Source: Tillandsia leiboldiana
Lineage: Eukaryota; Streptophyta; Magnoliopsida; Poales; Bromeliaceae
Length of the DNA: 64,000 nucleotides
Direction of reading: 5' to 3'
Assembly: GCA_029204045.2 (NCBI GenBank)
Contig: CM055066.1
Span: forward strand, 22,734,120-22,798,119
The position numbers and the translations under genes were made by a program. The notes below the pieces were generated by a model. It had not been told where the DNA came from. It saw nothing but the letters and a program-made list of their open reading frames with translations, and made no database searches. Numbering within the stretch: position 1 is the first letter of the stretch; every line of letters begins with the position of its first letter. This document shows, in pieces, positions 1 through 11,785 of the stretch.

Positions 1-1382
1 TTGGAGATATTCCTCGTGATGTGTTGATGCAAAACGCCTTCTGAATCACCCCAATCCGATGCCTGTGCGCGAAGATATCGCCGAAACACTGTGTTGCTGT
101 CCAAAACTCCGCCCACGAAAATGGGTCAAAAGAATGCTCGGGAAACTCCAAGATAAACTCGAAAAGGGGGGGAGCTCAAAACACAAAGATCGAAGCCCTA
201 CCTGTCGTGAGTCGAACGGCGCAAGAATCGCCTCAATCGGAGGTCGGAGTAAGCCGGGGGAGTCCTCGCACCAAAATGCGACGAAGAAGATCACAAACGA
301 ACGAGCGTCGTGCCGCGCCGTAAAAATGGTAACCGCGGGATGCGTGCCGCAAAAAAATCCTGGAATCTGCAGATGGATCCGGCTCTGGGAGAGGAAGAGA
401 TCTCGTGAAGGTGGCACTGTGAGAGGAGGAACAGGGAAAGAGCTATTCGGGCTTGAACAGGGCCTATTTATAGCTGGAAGAAACAATTCAGCTAATACCC
501 AATATGTCCTAGGTTTCGGGCGCACCCAGGGATTCGGGCGCCCGAATCCCCCGCTAGCTCCCCAACGCTGAACGCCCGAAACTCGCTGGTGACGCCACGT
601 CACCACCAAACAGCAAACAGCCGAAGGGACCAACCGCCTTGCGCCATATGGCACGCGCCACACCCGACGCGTGGCGCGCCCCCGGTCAGCGCTCGCCAGC
701 TGCGCCCACGTGCGCGCCTGACACGCCGCCTGACGCGCCGCCTGGCACCCCTGCCAGGCACGGTTCCCGAGGCACCCCCCGCGCCTCGGTGGACCCCGCA
801 TTCTAGAGCCTTCCAATAGAAAGTCGCCACGTGTCCCGCCGGTCCATGCACCGCGCCCGCCTGCTCCGTGGTCCAAGTCCACTGCACCGACCAATCTCAA
901 CATGCCACGTGTCCTGCCCCTGGTGCCCGCGGCCGCTCCGCCGCCTGCCCGAGCCCGTCCGCCGTGCTCCGCCGCTGCCCGCCGCCGCCGCCGCTGCCCG
1001 CCGGCGGCCGGAGTTACTGTTCCGGCGTGAACAGTAACCAGTTGCGCAAAATATCAAGTAGATAGTCCATTTTTACCGTATTCGCGCACTAAATCCGAAT
1101 TTGATGTCCATTTTGCCAAATTCCAACTCTAAAAATTGCCGAAGGCATCTGGAAAGATGTTCTTTTGTCCAAACTTCGCGCCGAGTCCATTTTTAATATC
1201 CGCTTCGCGCGAAACCACTTCTAAAGATCCGACGGAGTCAACCGATCACCCATGCGATCCATTTAAGCCCGAAGTCCGCCACTTGTGTCCAACTGGTGTA
1301 CAAACACCTCCAACGCACCCCGTAGGCCTCCAGAAGCCACCCAACGCACAGCAACAGCTCTGCGGAGATTCAGGTCATTACA
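1..1382 (-). mobile_element. Element A1 3' LTR (partial, cut by window edge)
   Basis: This is the left LTR of a minus-strand Ty3/gypsy element. It ends at 1382 with the reverse complement of a TGTAATGACC LTR start, next to a polypurine tract on the interior side. It matches 18104-19466 (A2 left LTR) nearly base for base. On the minus strand it carries a TATA box, a GC-rich block with ACGTG cores, and a CAG|GTAGG donor-like site at 197-204. Several long open frames in the GC-rich part are compositional and not genes. Confidence 0.92.
464..472 (-). promoter_or_regulatory. TATA box of A1 3' LTR
   Basis: The plus strand reads CTATTTATA, so the element strand reads TATAAATAG. It lies between the GC-rich U3-like block and a transcribed-looking segment. 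The same box recurs at 5450-5458, 18567-18575 and 23360-23368 in the other A LTRs. Confidence 0.65.
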
Positions 1383-1394
1383 TCCTCCCCCACT
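1383..1394 (-). promoter_or_regulatory. Polypurine tract of A1
   Basis: On the minus strand this reads AGTGGGGGAGGA, directly before the 3' LTR start. It is the expected plus-strand DNA primer. B (11283-11294) has the identical tract and C/D (24951-24962) a close one. Confidence 0.8.
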
Positions 1395-3182
1395 AAAAGA
1401 AAGTTTCGTCCTCAAAACTAAAATCATTCCTCAATCCGGAACCTCAACCAAATAGAGGGGGTAAACATCCAATCACCCACCACTCAAGCTCCCAAGGTTG
1501 TCTAATACCTCCTCCAGAGACGCGATGCAATCCTCGGGTCTCTAACTAGAACAAAGTAGAGGCAGGCATTCCAGAAAACCGCACCACCTCATCCAAGAAC
1601 AGCTAGGCTAACCGCTCGAGTGACCAAGTAGCCTGCATCGGCAAAAGCATCCACTCCTCCCAGGGCCCCCGATAATCCAACCACAAGTCCATCGGCACAA
1701 AAGCTCGATCCAAGTACATCTATACTACCGAGGTATCCAATATAAGTCCCCCAACTGATCACGTAGGCTCTGATCTCTAATCTTTAACCGTCGGGATGTA
1801 GAAGCAATTCCCCAACTCTCCGGCATCAACACACAGCCATATGCAGTCGAGAAAACCAGATTGCAAATCAACCTTCAGGAAGACCCGGGACCCATACAAC
1901 CGGTAAATCAAATCCTCCATGCTTGACAAGGGTGCTACCTCCAGATGGTCACTTCATCAAATTCCCGGGGATCCACACAAAGCCGAAGTGAACCAACCTT
2001 CCACATCTCGACTAGCACCGGCGCCCCCAAAGGCGACACACTTGGTCTGATAAAATTCCCAAAACATCGAATCCTGGAGTTGTGTCCTCAAATCTCAAAC
2101 TAGTGACATGCTAGACAACTCCGATAGGAGAACAGCCGGGAACTCGCAACCAAAGGGGGTATCACCGAGTCCCAGCGCCACCGTAGGTCCCTCAACCACA
2201 CGAGCCAAAAGTCTACTCATCCACTGCGAAACATCCGCCTCGCTCACGAAGTCAAAACCATAGAGGGGAAGATAACCCTCAAGCAACCCAAGTACACCAA
2301 CACCTCCGGGCCTGGCTACCCAAGAAAACTGGCTCACGGCATAATCAACCACCGCGAAAGAAAACCGAACCAGCCAGCCCAACAAGTACCACAACAACAT
2401 CCCGCAGTTGAGCCAAGACCATCAGGTCTACCGGCAAAATCCAGGACTCAAGCTGCACCGGGCAGGACCAACAACTCTCCTCCACATGCTAAGCGCGATC
2501 GAGAAAATAAGCCTCCCGTGCGCGTGGTGACCATCCTGCCCCCTATCCTAAGCAATGAAGCAAAAGCACTACCCACCAAGAAGGGAATTCTCCCGTATCA
2601 AGAAGATACAAACCCAAAAGTCCGGAACAACTCAAACCTACCACCACACCGACCGCTGTAACTCCGACAGTCTCAAAAATCCACTATCCTGGAAAAAGAA
2701 ATCGGGAATGCCTCCTCCGACTGATCTGTCCTTCATCACCCGGCGCCAAGCGCCTCAATCAGAACTCGCCTTAGGCGGTAGATTCCAATCCAAAGGAACT
2801 ACAATGCCACGCTCCATACCCGGCGCCTACTCCAATGAGGCATCCCTAATCCGTACTGGAGGGACCCAATAAGTTAAAAGGTATCCTGGCACAATCCACT
2901 CTCAAACACTCATATCCTATGCGCCCCGTCCCTCTACACATGGAGCGTGCAGTTCAGCAACTGCGTTAACTCTTGCCATAAAAGGCCTCCAAGTACTCTC
3001 TATCCCCCACCGAACAAGACCCTGCCTCCAAGGGCTCCATACTCAATCCCACGAATCGGAATGACTCATCCGCCAAAACTGGCTCACTCGATCGTCGCAA
3101 TCCCACAGCTTACCCGCTGTCAACTATCCACCCTGCCTCGGCGCCCCAACACTAAACGTCGGCACGGAGGGGGCTACTCGCT

Positions 3183-3378
3183 ACTCCGACAACTGTGCCA
3201 CTGCGCTGCTCCGACAACTGTGCCACTGCTCCGACAACTGTGCCACTGCGCTGATCCGACAACTGTGTCACTGCTCCGTTGATCCGACAACTGTGCCACT
3301 GCGCTGCTCCGACAACTGTGCCACTGCTCCGACAACTGTGCCACTGCGCTGATCCGACAACTGTGTCACTGCTCCGCT
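3183..3378 (-). repeat. Minisatellite in A1 interior, 98-bp higher-order unit x2
   Basis: Eight short subunits of 20-28 bp, each containing CCGACAACTGTG, form two tandem 98-bp blocks. A2 has one block (about 21190-21287). Element B has a single diverged counterpart near 8250, within gag-derived sequence. The array therefore grew inside a former coding region and changed length after the duplication. Confidence 0.9.
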
Positions 3379-3792
3379 GATCTGCCTCCAACACACCTAT
3401 CCTTCGGGTCCGGAGCTCTCAGACTCCAATCTGGGTATCCGGCCCGAAACAACCAGCTCAGACCCAACTGCCGCACCAAGGTGCACCCGGGTCAGGGCCC
3501 AACGTCGGGGAGACACCGCTCACCACGACAAAACCGCAAATCAGCACACCCCAAACACTCGACCCAATCTAGCAAAAGTCAAGGACATCCCTCTATTTTT
3601 GTAACTTTATGTTGTTTGCAGCCAACATAACTGTCCCACAAAAATAGGATATGTCGATCCCTCTTCACTCACAGGAAGAGTCAAACAAATAAATCACCGA
3701 CTTTCGCGAAATGTCGCGTCTCTCACGCACTAACATCCTAGGGTCCGCCGAAAAGCCTAGGGTTTCCTAAGTCCCAACTGACCTATCCCTAA

Positions 3793-3804
3793 GCTCTGAT
3801 ACCA
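3793..3804 (-). promoter_or_regulatory. Primer-binding site of A1
   Basis: The plus strand reads GCTCTGATACCA, so the element strand reads TGGTATCAGAGC, complementary to the 3' end of plant initiator tRNA-Met. It lies 7 bases inside the 5' LTR end. It is a primer site, not a tRNA gene. Confidence 0.93.
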
Positions 3805-3811
3805 CCTAATC

Positions 3812-6409
3812 TGTCACGCCCCGGGTGTAAACCGGAACCCGGGCCTGTATACAGATCCGCCGCGCACACGGTATTTCCCGCGTACACGAAGCGCCAAACC
3901 TGCTCAGATATAAGAGATAATAATAAAAGAGCAATAAAAACAAAGCTGAACTAAAAACTAATACATCTCAGACTGAAGCTGGAAATAAAATACAATACAT
4001 CTGTATAAATGATACATCAGTCTCTCCCAGCTCACCAAAATAAATACAACCTGCTGGCAAAAGCCAGTCCCAAATGTAAAAGTAGAACCGTCTGAGGAAA
4101 CATGGGTACAACAACAGTCCAGCTAACCCGCTCATCCTGCCTCGAGATCTACCTACTCAGCCGTCCTCTCTCCTCGACCCGCCGCTGAAAGCCCAGCAGC
4201 ACCCGCAGAAGACACTGCAAAACAAGGGAGAAGAAAAGAGGAAAGAAGAATGGGGGTGAGAACTACTAGTAAACCAGTAGCCTCCCCTAGTGGGTAAAAC
4301 CTCAAACTCTGACACACCCACTAGGTCTACCAGAGGCAAAAAGGAAAGAAGAGTGGTAAGAAATGAAACTGCTGAAAAAGAGAAATCTACCACTACTATG
4401 CCTCTAAAATACAGTCCTAGACTGGAATAACCATATGCAACAATAACCAACCGTCCCAGATGAACCCAATTTGTACCGCCCTCATCATCGGGCACGTAAG
4501 CCGCGCCGATGTGATAGCAAAATTCCTGCTGCCGCCCTCATCATCGGGCAAATAAGCCGCGCCGATGTGATAGCAAAACTGTCCATAACTGTCTGGCCCC
4601 GGCCTCCGGAGGGGATCTCGAGGGGAGCGACCCACACGAGAAAAGCATCACCGGGCAATAACCGCGCCGGTGGGATAAGTAACAAAAGCAGGATTGGATC
4701 AGAACTATAAAGCCCCAGTGGAACACAACCCTCCACTAAAAGAAAACTGATCCCCAATCTGATGCATAAGTGATCATCCGGTCAATCGCCAAAATCCGCG
4801 ATCACCACAATACCTCACAATCCACAACCAAGTCTCACCACCTCACAAATCCGAGTTTCCTACGCTGAGATACAAATTCGACAAGGAAACCACCCCGAAA
4901 TATACCAATCACAAAATCTGAATCACAAGGTTCTGTAAACAGGAACCTTTCACCTTCGGGGAAAATTTAGAAAATACCAAGAAAATTTGGAGATATTCCT
5001 CGTGATGTGGTGATGCAAAACGCCTCTTGAATCACCCCAATCCGATGCCTGTGCGCGAAGATATCGCCGAAACACTGTGGTGCTGTCCAAAACTCCGCCC
5101 ACGAAAATGGGTCAAAAGAAAGCTCGGGAAACTCCAAGATAAACTCGAAAATAGGGGGAGCTCAAAATACAAAGATCGAATCCCTACCAGTCGTGAGTCC
5201 AACCGCGCAAGAATCGCCTCAATCGGAGGTCGAAGTAAGCCGGGGGAGTCCTCGCACCAAAATGCGACGAAGAAGATCACAAACGAACGAGCGTCGTGCC
5301 GCGCCGTAAAAATTGTAACCTCGGGATAAGTGCCGCAGAAAAATCATAGAATCTGTAGATGGATCCGGCTCTGGGAGAGGAAGAGATCTCGTGAAGGTGG
5401 CACTGTGAGAGGAGGAACAGAGAAAGAGCTATTCGGGCTTGAACAAGCCCTATTTATAGCTGGAAGAAACAATTCAACTAATACGCAATATGTCCTAGGT
5501 TTCGGGCGCACCCAGGGATTCGGGCGCCCGAATCCCCCGCTAGCTCCCCAACGCTGAATGCCCGAAACTCCCTGGTGACGCCACGTCACCACCAAACAGC
5601 AAACAGCCGAAGGGACCAACCGCCTTGCGCCACGTGGCACGCGCCGCACCCGACGCGTGGCGCGCCCCCGGTCAGCGCTCGCCAGCTGCGCCCACGTGCG
5701 CGCCTGACACGCCGCCTGACACGCCGCCTGACGCGCCACCTGGCACCCCTGCCAGGCACGGTTCCCGAGGCACCCCCCGCGCCTCGGTGGACCCCGCGTT
5801 CCAGAGCCTTCCAATAGAAAGTCGCCACGTGTCCCGCCGGTCCATGCACTGCGCCCGCCTGCTCCGTGGTCCAAGTCCACTGCACCGACCAATCTCAACA
5901 TGCCACGTGTCCTGCCCCTGGTGCACACCGGCCCGTGGACCGCGCGCCTGCCCGCGCGCTTCTCGCGCCCGCTCCGCCACCTGCCCGAGCCCGTCCGCCG
6001 TGCTCCACCGCTGCCCGCCGCTGCCCGCCGGCGGCCGGAGTTACTGTTCCGGCGTGAACAGTAACCAGTTGCGCAAAATATCAAGTAGATAGTCCATTTT
6101 TACCGTTTTCGCGCACTGAATCCGAATTTGATGTCCATTTTGCCAAATTCCAACTCTAAAAATTGCCGAAGGCATCCGGAAAGATGTTCTTTTGTCCAAA
6201 CTTCGCGCCGATTCCATTTTTAATATCCGCTTCGCGCGAAACCACTTCTAAAGATCCGACGGAGTCAACCGATCACCCATGCGATCCATTTAAGCCCGAA
6301 GTCCGCCACTTGTGTCCAATTGGTGCACAAACACCTCCAACGCACCCCGTAGGCCTCCAGAAGCCACCCAACGCACAACAACAGCTCTGCGGAGATTTAG
6401 GTCATCACA
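3812..6409 (-). mobile_element. Element A1 5' LTR
   Basis: This 2598-bp LTR runs from TGTCACGCCCC (complement of the LTR 3' end) to TCACA (complement of TGTGA). It lacks about 0.9 kb that the A2 3' LTR has at 17059-17962, as does its twin at 21721-24319. The deletion therefore arose after insertion but before duplication. On the minus strand it has a TATA box at 5450-5458, ACGTG cores upstream of it, and conserved hairpins at 4286-4325 and 4263-4280. Confidence 0.93.
5450..5458 (-). promoter_or_regulatory. TATA box of A1 5' LTR
   Basis: CTATTTATA on the plus strand, TATAAATAG on the element strand. As the promoter of the 5' LTR it would have driven A1 transcription leftwards. Confidence 0.65.
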
Positions 6410-6414
6410 ATGTC
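6410..6414. repeat. Target-site duplication ATGTC, right half (A1)
   Basis: ATGTC directly follows the A1 LTR end and is part of the interrupted integrase codons. The same 5 bases flank A2 on both sides (16022-16026 and 24320-24324). The left half for A1 would be outside the window. Confidence 0.85.
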
Positions 6415-6906
6415 GATCGCCATTATTTTGGAGTGACGTGGGTGAAAGAAAAACCTTGGGACCCGACTGGCTATTGGAAGCTGAAGAAAGGGTCAAGATT
6501 ATTCGGCGACTTTTGGAGACCGCCCAGAGCCGACAGAGGAGTTATGCCGATAGGAGGCGGCGTGACTTAGAGTTCCATATTGGTGATCATGTTTTCCTGA
6601 AAGTCTCGCCATCCAGAGGGATACGCCGATTTGGAGTACGCGGAAAGCTTAGTCCGCGGTTTATTGGGCCCTTCGAGGTACTCGAGAGGATTGGCCCAGT
6701 GGCTTACAGAGTTGCACTTCCCCCACGCCTTGCAGGAGTTCATGATGTTTTCACGTCTCAGCTTTGAGGAGATATGTTTATGATCCTACGCACGTGATTG
6801 ACTTCACTCCGCTTGAGATCGGTGAGGATCTAGGGTACGAGGAGCGCCCATTGCGGATTCTGGCTCGTGAGGTGAGAGAATTGCGCAATCGGGCTATACC
6901 GTACGT
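6410..6906 (+). pseudogene. Ty3/gypsy integrase C-terminus, truncated copy
   Basis: Read from the TGT codon after the LTR, the frame gives the zone after the integrase core: CRSPLFWSDVGE, then a basic helix (EERVKIIRRLLETAQSRQRS), then a GPF/Y-like module (LSPRFIGPFEVLERIGPVAY) and LPPRLAGVHDVF. At about 6746-6750 a one-base loss in a T run shifts the frame. The next frame continues with RRYVYDP and the start of a chromodomain (EERPLRILAREVRELRNRAIPYV), where the sequence is cut at 6906 and joined to a B-type LTR. The twin at 24320-24916 continues to a stop. The same frameshift is in both copies, so it predates the duplication. Any frame starting left of 6410 is LTR sequence fused by chance. 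Confidence 0.85.
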
Positions 6907-6908
6907 GA
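6906..6908. other. Duplication junction with TGA microhomology
   Basis: Left of this point the sequence follows 24816 backwards; right of it the sequence follows 14349 forwards. The three bases TGA are common to both parents. It is a sequence-level breakpoint, not an LTR end. Confidence 0.85.
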
Positions 6909-7798
6909 GAGAGAGAGCGTGGATTTTGATCATAGCCTGCATGAGCCACTACTCGATAGCGAGTTAGTCCGTTTGGACGCCCTACGTAATTCCTTCCCGT
7001 CAGCGGGAGGTGGTTGTAGGTGGGCGCAGGTTTGACTGGACCAGATGTGGCAGTCAGCTCGATTGGGTCGATTGTGCACTTCATGTGCTAGTGGTTGCAT
7101 ACTACTGTTTGGTTCTCCCCTTTTAGCCTTTAGATAGGAGCATGGTAGCTGTTGAGAGTCTCCAGCTTACTCATTTCAGTCTTATGACTTGGGTTAGTTT
7201 ATGTCTCTTGAGGACTTAGTGGGCAGACCGTCAGGTCTGGCGGTGGTACCCACTGAGAACTCCCTTTTTGGTGTAGTTCTCACACCCTTTGGGGGTCTTT
7301 TCCCCCCTTTTTCCTTCCTCTCCTTTGTTTTGCAGAGTCTTAGCGGGTGATGCTGATTCTGCGGTTGTTGATCGAGGCGAGGGAGTCGCGAGCTAGATCC
7401 CTACCCGTCGTTGGAAAGTAGCGGTATCCCCTTCAGAGGAGATCTTCAGTAGTTTAGTTATTTTGTTTCCCTCTTTTGAGAGACTGTTGTAGTGAGGATA
7501 TTTTATGTATTGAGAGACTGTACACTGTTGTATTTATTGGAGTTACCTCCCGGTTGGGTTCAGAGCTTGTATTTGAGGATATTGTTTTATTATTATTTTG
7601 GGAGGCGGACAGTGTTGTTTTATTTCCAGTTGTACAGTGATTGATTTTGGTTATACAGCAGATTTTTATTTATAGCTCTGATATCTGTTTAGCTATAGTA
7701 CTTTTCTTGCAGGTTGGACGCTTCGCCTATGCGGATTTGGCATAGGTGGCGGATCTGTTGGCGGGCCCGGGTCGCAGTTTCGACCCCGGGGCGTGACA
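6907..7798 (+). mobile_element. Element B 5' LTR, 5'-truncated
   Basis: These 892 bp match 14350-15241 (last quarter of the B 3' LTR) closely. The first ~3 kb, including promoter and ACGTG block, is missing at the junction. It ends GGGGCGTGACA and is followed by a primer site. It keeps the U5-like hairpins: CTTAGTGGG/CCCACTGAG near 7215-7257 and CCTATGC/GCATAGG at 7726-7746. Confidence 0.9.
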
Positions 7799-7806
7799 GA
7801 TTAGAG

Positions 7807-7819
7807 TGGTATCAGAGCC
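7807..7819 (+). promoter_or_regulatory. Primer-binding site of B
   Basis: TGGTATCAGAGCC, 13 bases complementary to the 3' end of initiator tRNA-Met, eight bases after the LTR end. Confidence 0.93.
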
Positions 7820-10800
7820 TAGGTTGTAGGTCATGGTGGACTTAGAAACCCTAGGCTTATGGTTTGACCCTTGGTTGACTTCGTGAGAGTCGTGATTTTT
7901 AGCGAGAGTCCTGATTGAGTTTTATACCTCTCCCAAGGGACGGGAAGAGAGATTGGCATGTTTATTCTCCTAAGTGTTTATGTTGGCTGCAGACAACATA
8001 ACGCTGTGGAACGGGTGACGTGCTTTAGACTTTCGCTGGATTGGGTCGAGCACTGTTTTGTGTTGTTTTGTGGTTTCGTCGTGGCGGGCGGTGTCTCCCC
8101 GACGCTGGGTTTTGACCCGTGTGCATCCTGTCATAGCAGTTGAGCTTGAGCAGTTGGTCTTGGGCCGGATACCCGGATTGAGGTCAGAGAACTCTGGACC
8201 CAGATGACAGGATTGTCAGAGGCTTATCAGCGACAGAGTGAGCAGCTGGTCTTGGTGACACAGTTGCCGGAGCACTGAGTAGCCCCCTCTGTGCCAATGT
8301 TTAGTGTCAAGGCACCGAGGCAGGGTGGATAGTTGACGGCAGAGGAGCTCGACTCGTAAGATTGAGTTTGGAGCCTTTGGAGGCAAAGTCGTGGTTGGTG
8401 TTGATGGAGTGATTAATTGAGAGCCTCCCTGTGCTTGGGAGTGTATGCAGTTGTTGAACTGCGCGCTCCAGGTTTCGAGGGACGAGGCGCATAGGATATG
8501 TGAGACTGGGAGTGGTTCGCGCCAAGATACCTTTCAGCGTAGTTGGTCCCTCTGTTATGGATAATTGACACCTCGATGGAATAGGCATTGTATATGGAGT
8601 AGGGCGCTGCAGTTCCTTTGGATAGGGATCTGCCGCTAGAGGCGAGTTCTGGATTTTGGCGCTTGGCGCCGGGTGATGGAGGACAGATCGGCCGGCAGAG
8701 GCATTTCTGATTTCTTTTTCCAGGATAACGAGTTTCCGAGATGCCGGAGATCGGGTGGACCCCGAAGGCAGCATCAGTATTTATATCAGAGTGGCGCAGC
8801 GGTAGCGTGGATTTGTTATCTGCGGAGGACCTTATTCGTCGCCTCAATGTGATCAGAGACAGAGGTCATGCTCCCTTGTGGATAGTCCTGATTTTCAGGC
8901 AGATTGAGCGACAACCACTTGCTTTGAGCGGATGAATCTGTGCCGCCCGGTTGGAGGGCGCCACGGTAGTGGATCGAGTGTCGCAGGTGGGATTTCACCA
9001 CAGTAGTCGGGGTTAGAGCATGTTCCACTCTTGCATGGCTAGAGGCAGATTTGTTACCACGTGCACTTGAGGTGCAGGTTCCTGTTGTTGTTGTGCACGT
9101 GGAGGAGGCTTTTGGATCATGTCCAGTGCGGCCGAGACCGCGAGTTACTGGCAGAATCATTGGAAATTGTAGCAATTCGGTGTTCTGACCCTATGCTTGA
9201 GATTGATGGGCACAATGCCACAGGATGTTCGACTGCGGAAAGAGAGGACTTTGATCTTCGGCAAGGCGGACAATAGGAGGCTTGCTTGTGGAGATTGTTA
9301 GAGCACTCTGGTTTTAGCGACAGGGTGAGAGGTGCTTACGGCGGCACCGGGACTCAGGGATATCCCTGTTGCCCACGAGATTCCGGGTGTGATTTCACCT
9401 TAGTTGTTGGTAATGCCGCCGGTTAGGGAGATAGAGATTGCGGTTGACGTGGTTCGAGGAACCGCGCCACCCTCGACAGTACCTCATTGGATATCGCCTG
9501 TAGAGCTGAGAGAGCTGATGGCACAGTTGCAGGGTCTGATGGATCGAGGGGTCTGTTTGACCTAGTGCCACGCCGTTTTTATACAGTGGTGATGCCACGT
9601 CGTTGATACACGAATGTGAGGGTCCTTTTATGGTTCGAGTGTAGACAAGTCCGGGTGGTATCTAGGACCTTCTGATGGAGTTATACTCCGGCAGTTAGTG
9701 TATGATGCGAGTACCCACTTGGAATTAGACAGCCGAGGACTTCGCCTAGATGGCGTTCAGGACACGGTGGGGGCATTATGAGTTTATAGCGAGGCCCAAT
9801 GGAATGACGAATGCCCTGTTGACTTCAAGGTCCGAGGAATTGTATGTCCTAGTTGTGCTTGGACGGACTGGGAGTAGTGTTTCCCGAGGATATTTTGATT
9901 TACTCCCAAAGCGACTTGGAGCACGAGGAGCACTTGTGGATGTGCTACCATGCCCGTGTGGATGAAGCGGTATGCCAAGTTATTGAGGTACAAGTTGTAG
10001 CTTCAGAAGCATACCTTCTTGGGTCGCCTTATTCTAGCCATTAGAGCGGCGGTGGAATCCGACCAAATGGATGTTATTCAAGATTGGTTGAGACCAACAT
10101 TTATTCTTGAGGTGAGGAGCTTCTTGGACTTGGCAGTGGCGGGAGAGCATGGCCAATGGATAATGAGACTGATACCAGCGCCAATGCTAGTAATTCCAGT
10201 GTTGGGAGATGGATTTGTGTGTTTAGTGATGCCTCCCATTGTGGCTGTAGAGTTACCGTGGGTTGATTTTCGGTCCACACGTCATTAGTCCAACCCTTTG
10301 AGTATTGAGGCAGGACGAACCGCTGTTTTGCAGGCAGCTTGGATCCCACAGTTGAGCCTTTCAGTACGTCTATTACCTCCAGCTTTGATTGGTATACCTG
10401 GGCGTAGGCCATGCCTGCTTGGCTATCGGTGTTGATTACTCAGCATTTCCGTTCTATGCCATGCGATAGATTAAGATTTCAGCTTCAGTTTACAGTTTCT
10501 ACCAGGTGGCATCAGTGGAGCCTACAGCTTTCAGCATTTTGTGTGGGATTTGCGCGGATTGTCGTTACTGGTTCGGATTTTTGACCACGGGTTTGGGCAT
10601 CAGCATTATGATCGCCTTTTGAGTCAGTTTTCAGTCCCGTTCACTGACGGTTTGGTCCCCGTCAGGGTGTCCTTATTAGTTGAGAGATCGGCTTCGACCC
10701 GTGGGTCTGTTGGGGTTATGTTGGCATGTTGAGTGACCAATTGTGGCATGAGATTGTGTCTCTGGAGGATCCCTTTGAGGATAGCCCGTGGTTGAGTAGG

Positions 10801-11282
10801 CCACTCGGGTGATTTTGGATCGGGAAGTAACCGAGTGAAGACCCCAGCTTATTGGATTCTTTTCTTCATTGGATGAATGTGTGGGTATGCTTCGGGTCGC
10901 CTTGTTGAGATTGACACCAGGAGGTGGTTTGGTGCGTGTTGCACGGATGGTTATTCTGTTTCCCCCAGCTCTTGATGGAGCCTCTGTGTTGTTTCACGTC
11001 TCAGCTCAGGAGTGTTTTGCTTTTGGATCCCTCGCCCGTGATTGACTTGCCCCTTTAGAGATCTGTGGTTGTTGGAGTACGAGGGACGCCCGTTGCGAAT
11101 TATGGCTCGAGTGATGAGAGAATTGCACATCGGGCCATGCCGTACTTGTTGTTGTTGTTGTTGGGGAGTAATCACGGGGAGAGTGGTGTTTTGGGAGCTG
11201 GAGGCGTTATTGATGGATACCTACCCGTGGTATTTGTGACTCTTGGTGGATTTGAGCTAGTTTCGAGGACGAAACTTTCTTT

Positions 11283-11294
11283 AGTGGGGGAGGA
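11283..11294 (+). promoter_or_regulatory. Polypurine tract of B
   Basis: AGTGGGGGAGGA immediately before the 3' LTR start. It follows the block CGAGGACGAAACTTTC, which also precedes the tracts of A, C and E in slightly altered form. Confidence 0.85.
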
Positions 11295-11785
11295 TGTGAA
11301 GACCCGAAACTCCCACTTATGGAGCACTGTTTCATCTACAGCTTCCGGAGGCCTATGTGGCGTGTTGGTGAGATTTGTGCACCAATTGGACATTAGGGAT
11401 GGACTATGTGTGTTAAATGGATCACGAGAGTAGTCTGATGACCCCGTCGGAAGTTTAGAAGTGGTTCCGCGCGCAATGGATATTAAAAAGGGACTCAGCG
11501 CGAGGTTTGGACCAAGGAACACCCTTCCGGATGCCTTCGGCAATTTTTAGAGTTGGAATTTGGCAAATCGGACTGCGGATTTGGACTCAGCGCGCGAAAA
11601 CGGTCAAAATGGGCTATTTACATGCATTTTTCGGAGGTTGCTACAGTAAAATTACTGTTCATGGCCGGAACAGTGTTTCCGGCGACGGCGGCGGCGGCGG
11701 GCAGCAGCGGCAGCGGCGGAGCGCGGCGCGGGCAGGCGCGGGCAGGTGCGCGGTCCACCGCGGGTGGCGTGCACCAGTCGCGGGC

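Larger units (their letters stand above)
1383..3811 (-). pseudogene. Element A1 interior: internally deleted gag-pol remnants (LARD-like)
   Basis: This 2.4-kb interior lies between the polypurine tract and the primer site, where a functional chromovirus has about 5 kb. Aligned by eye with element E on the minus strand, it keeps only scraps. Near 1440-1500 there is a chromodomain tail (a degraded WELE...PLFG). Integrase-core remnants lie near 1540-1690. An RT start is near 1960-2100, a protease/RT linker near 2100-2500, and gag-derived sequence near 2860-3560. No frame is open over any domain; the longest, about 100 codons at 2095-2400, is a relic of the protease region. Long LTRs with a non-coding interior fit a LARD-type element needing proteins from relatives. 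A2 (19467-21720) has the same structure, so the deletions predate the duplication. Confidence 0.75.
1..6908. repeat. Right-hand end of tandem duplication copy 1
   Basis: This stretch matches 18104-24818 at near identity. The offset is 18103 at the left and 17910 at the right, the change coming from a few indels, including a 77-bp and a 98-bp one. It carries the end of element A1, the shared ATGTC target duplication and the integrase tail. Similarity stops at 6906-6908, where the sequence jumps into the middle of a B-type LTR. I infer that it is the last part of a 17.9-kb unit whose beginning lies left of the window. Confidence 0.85.
7799..11294 (+). pseudogene. Element B interior: heavily decayed gag-pol
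   Basis: This 3.5-kb interior runs from primer site to polypurine tract and has the gypsy order, but stops and indels break every frame. Sequence at about 8095-8900 matches the gag-derived part of A on the opposite strand. An RT entry segment is near 9405-9570 (VELRELMAQLQGLMDRGV). RT continues near 9750-10145 (RTRWGHYEFIARPNGMTNA, then a degraded VRSFLDLA). A worn chromodomain lies at about 11040-11250. I could not place RNase H or an integrase core with confidence, so at least that part is deleted or unrecognisable. The short TTG run at 11147-11165 lies in the chromodomain relic. Confidence 0.75.

Noticed and set aside
7807..7819. tRNA-Met-like sequence
   Set aside because: Only a 13-base primer complement is present, with no cloverleaf; it is a retroelement primer site.
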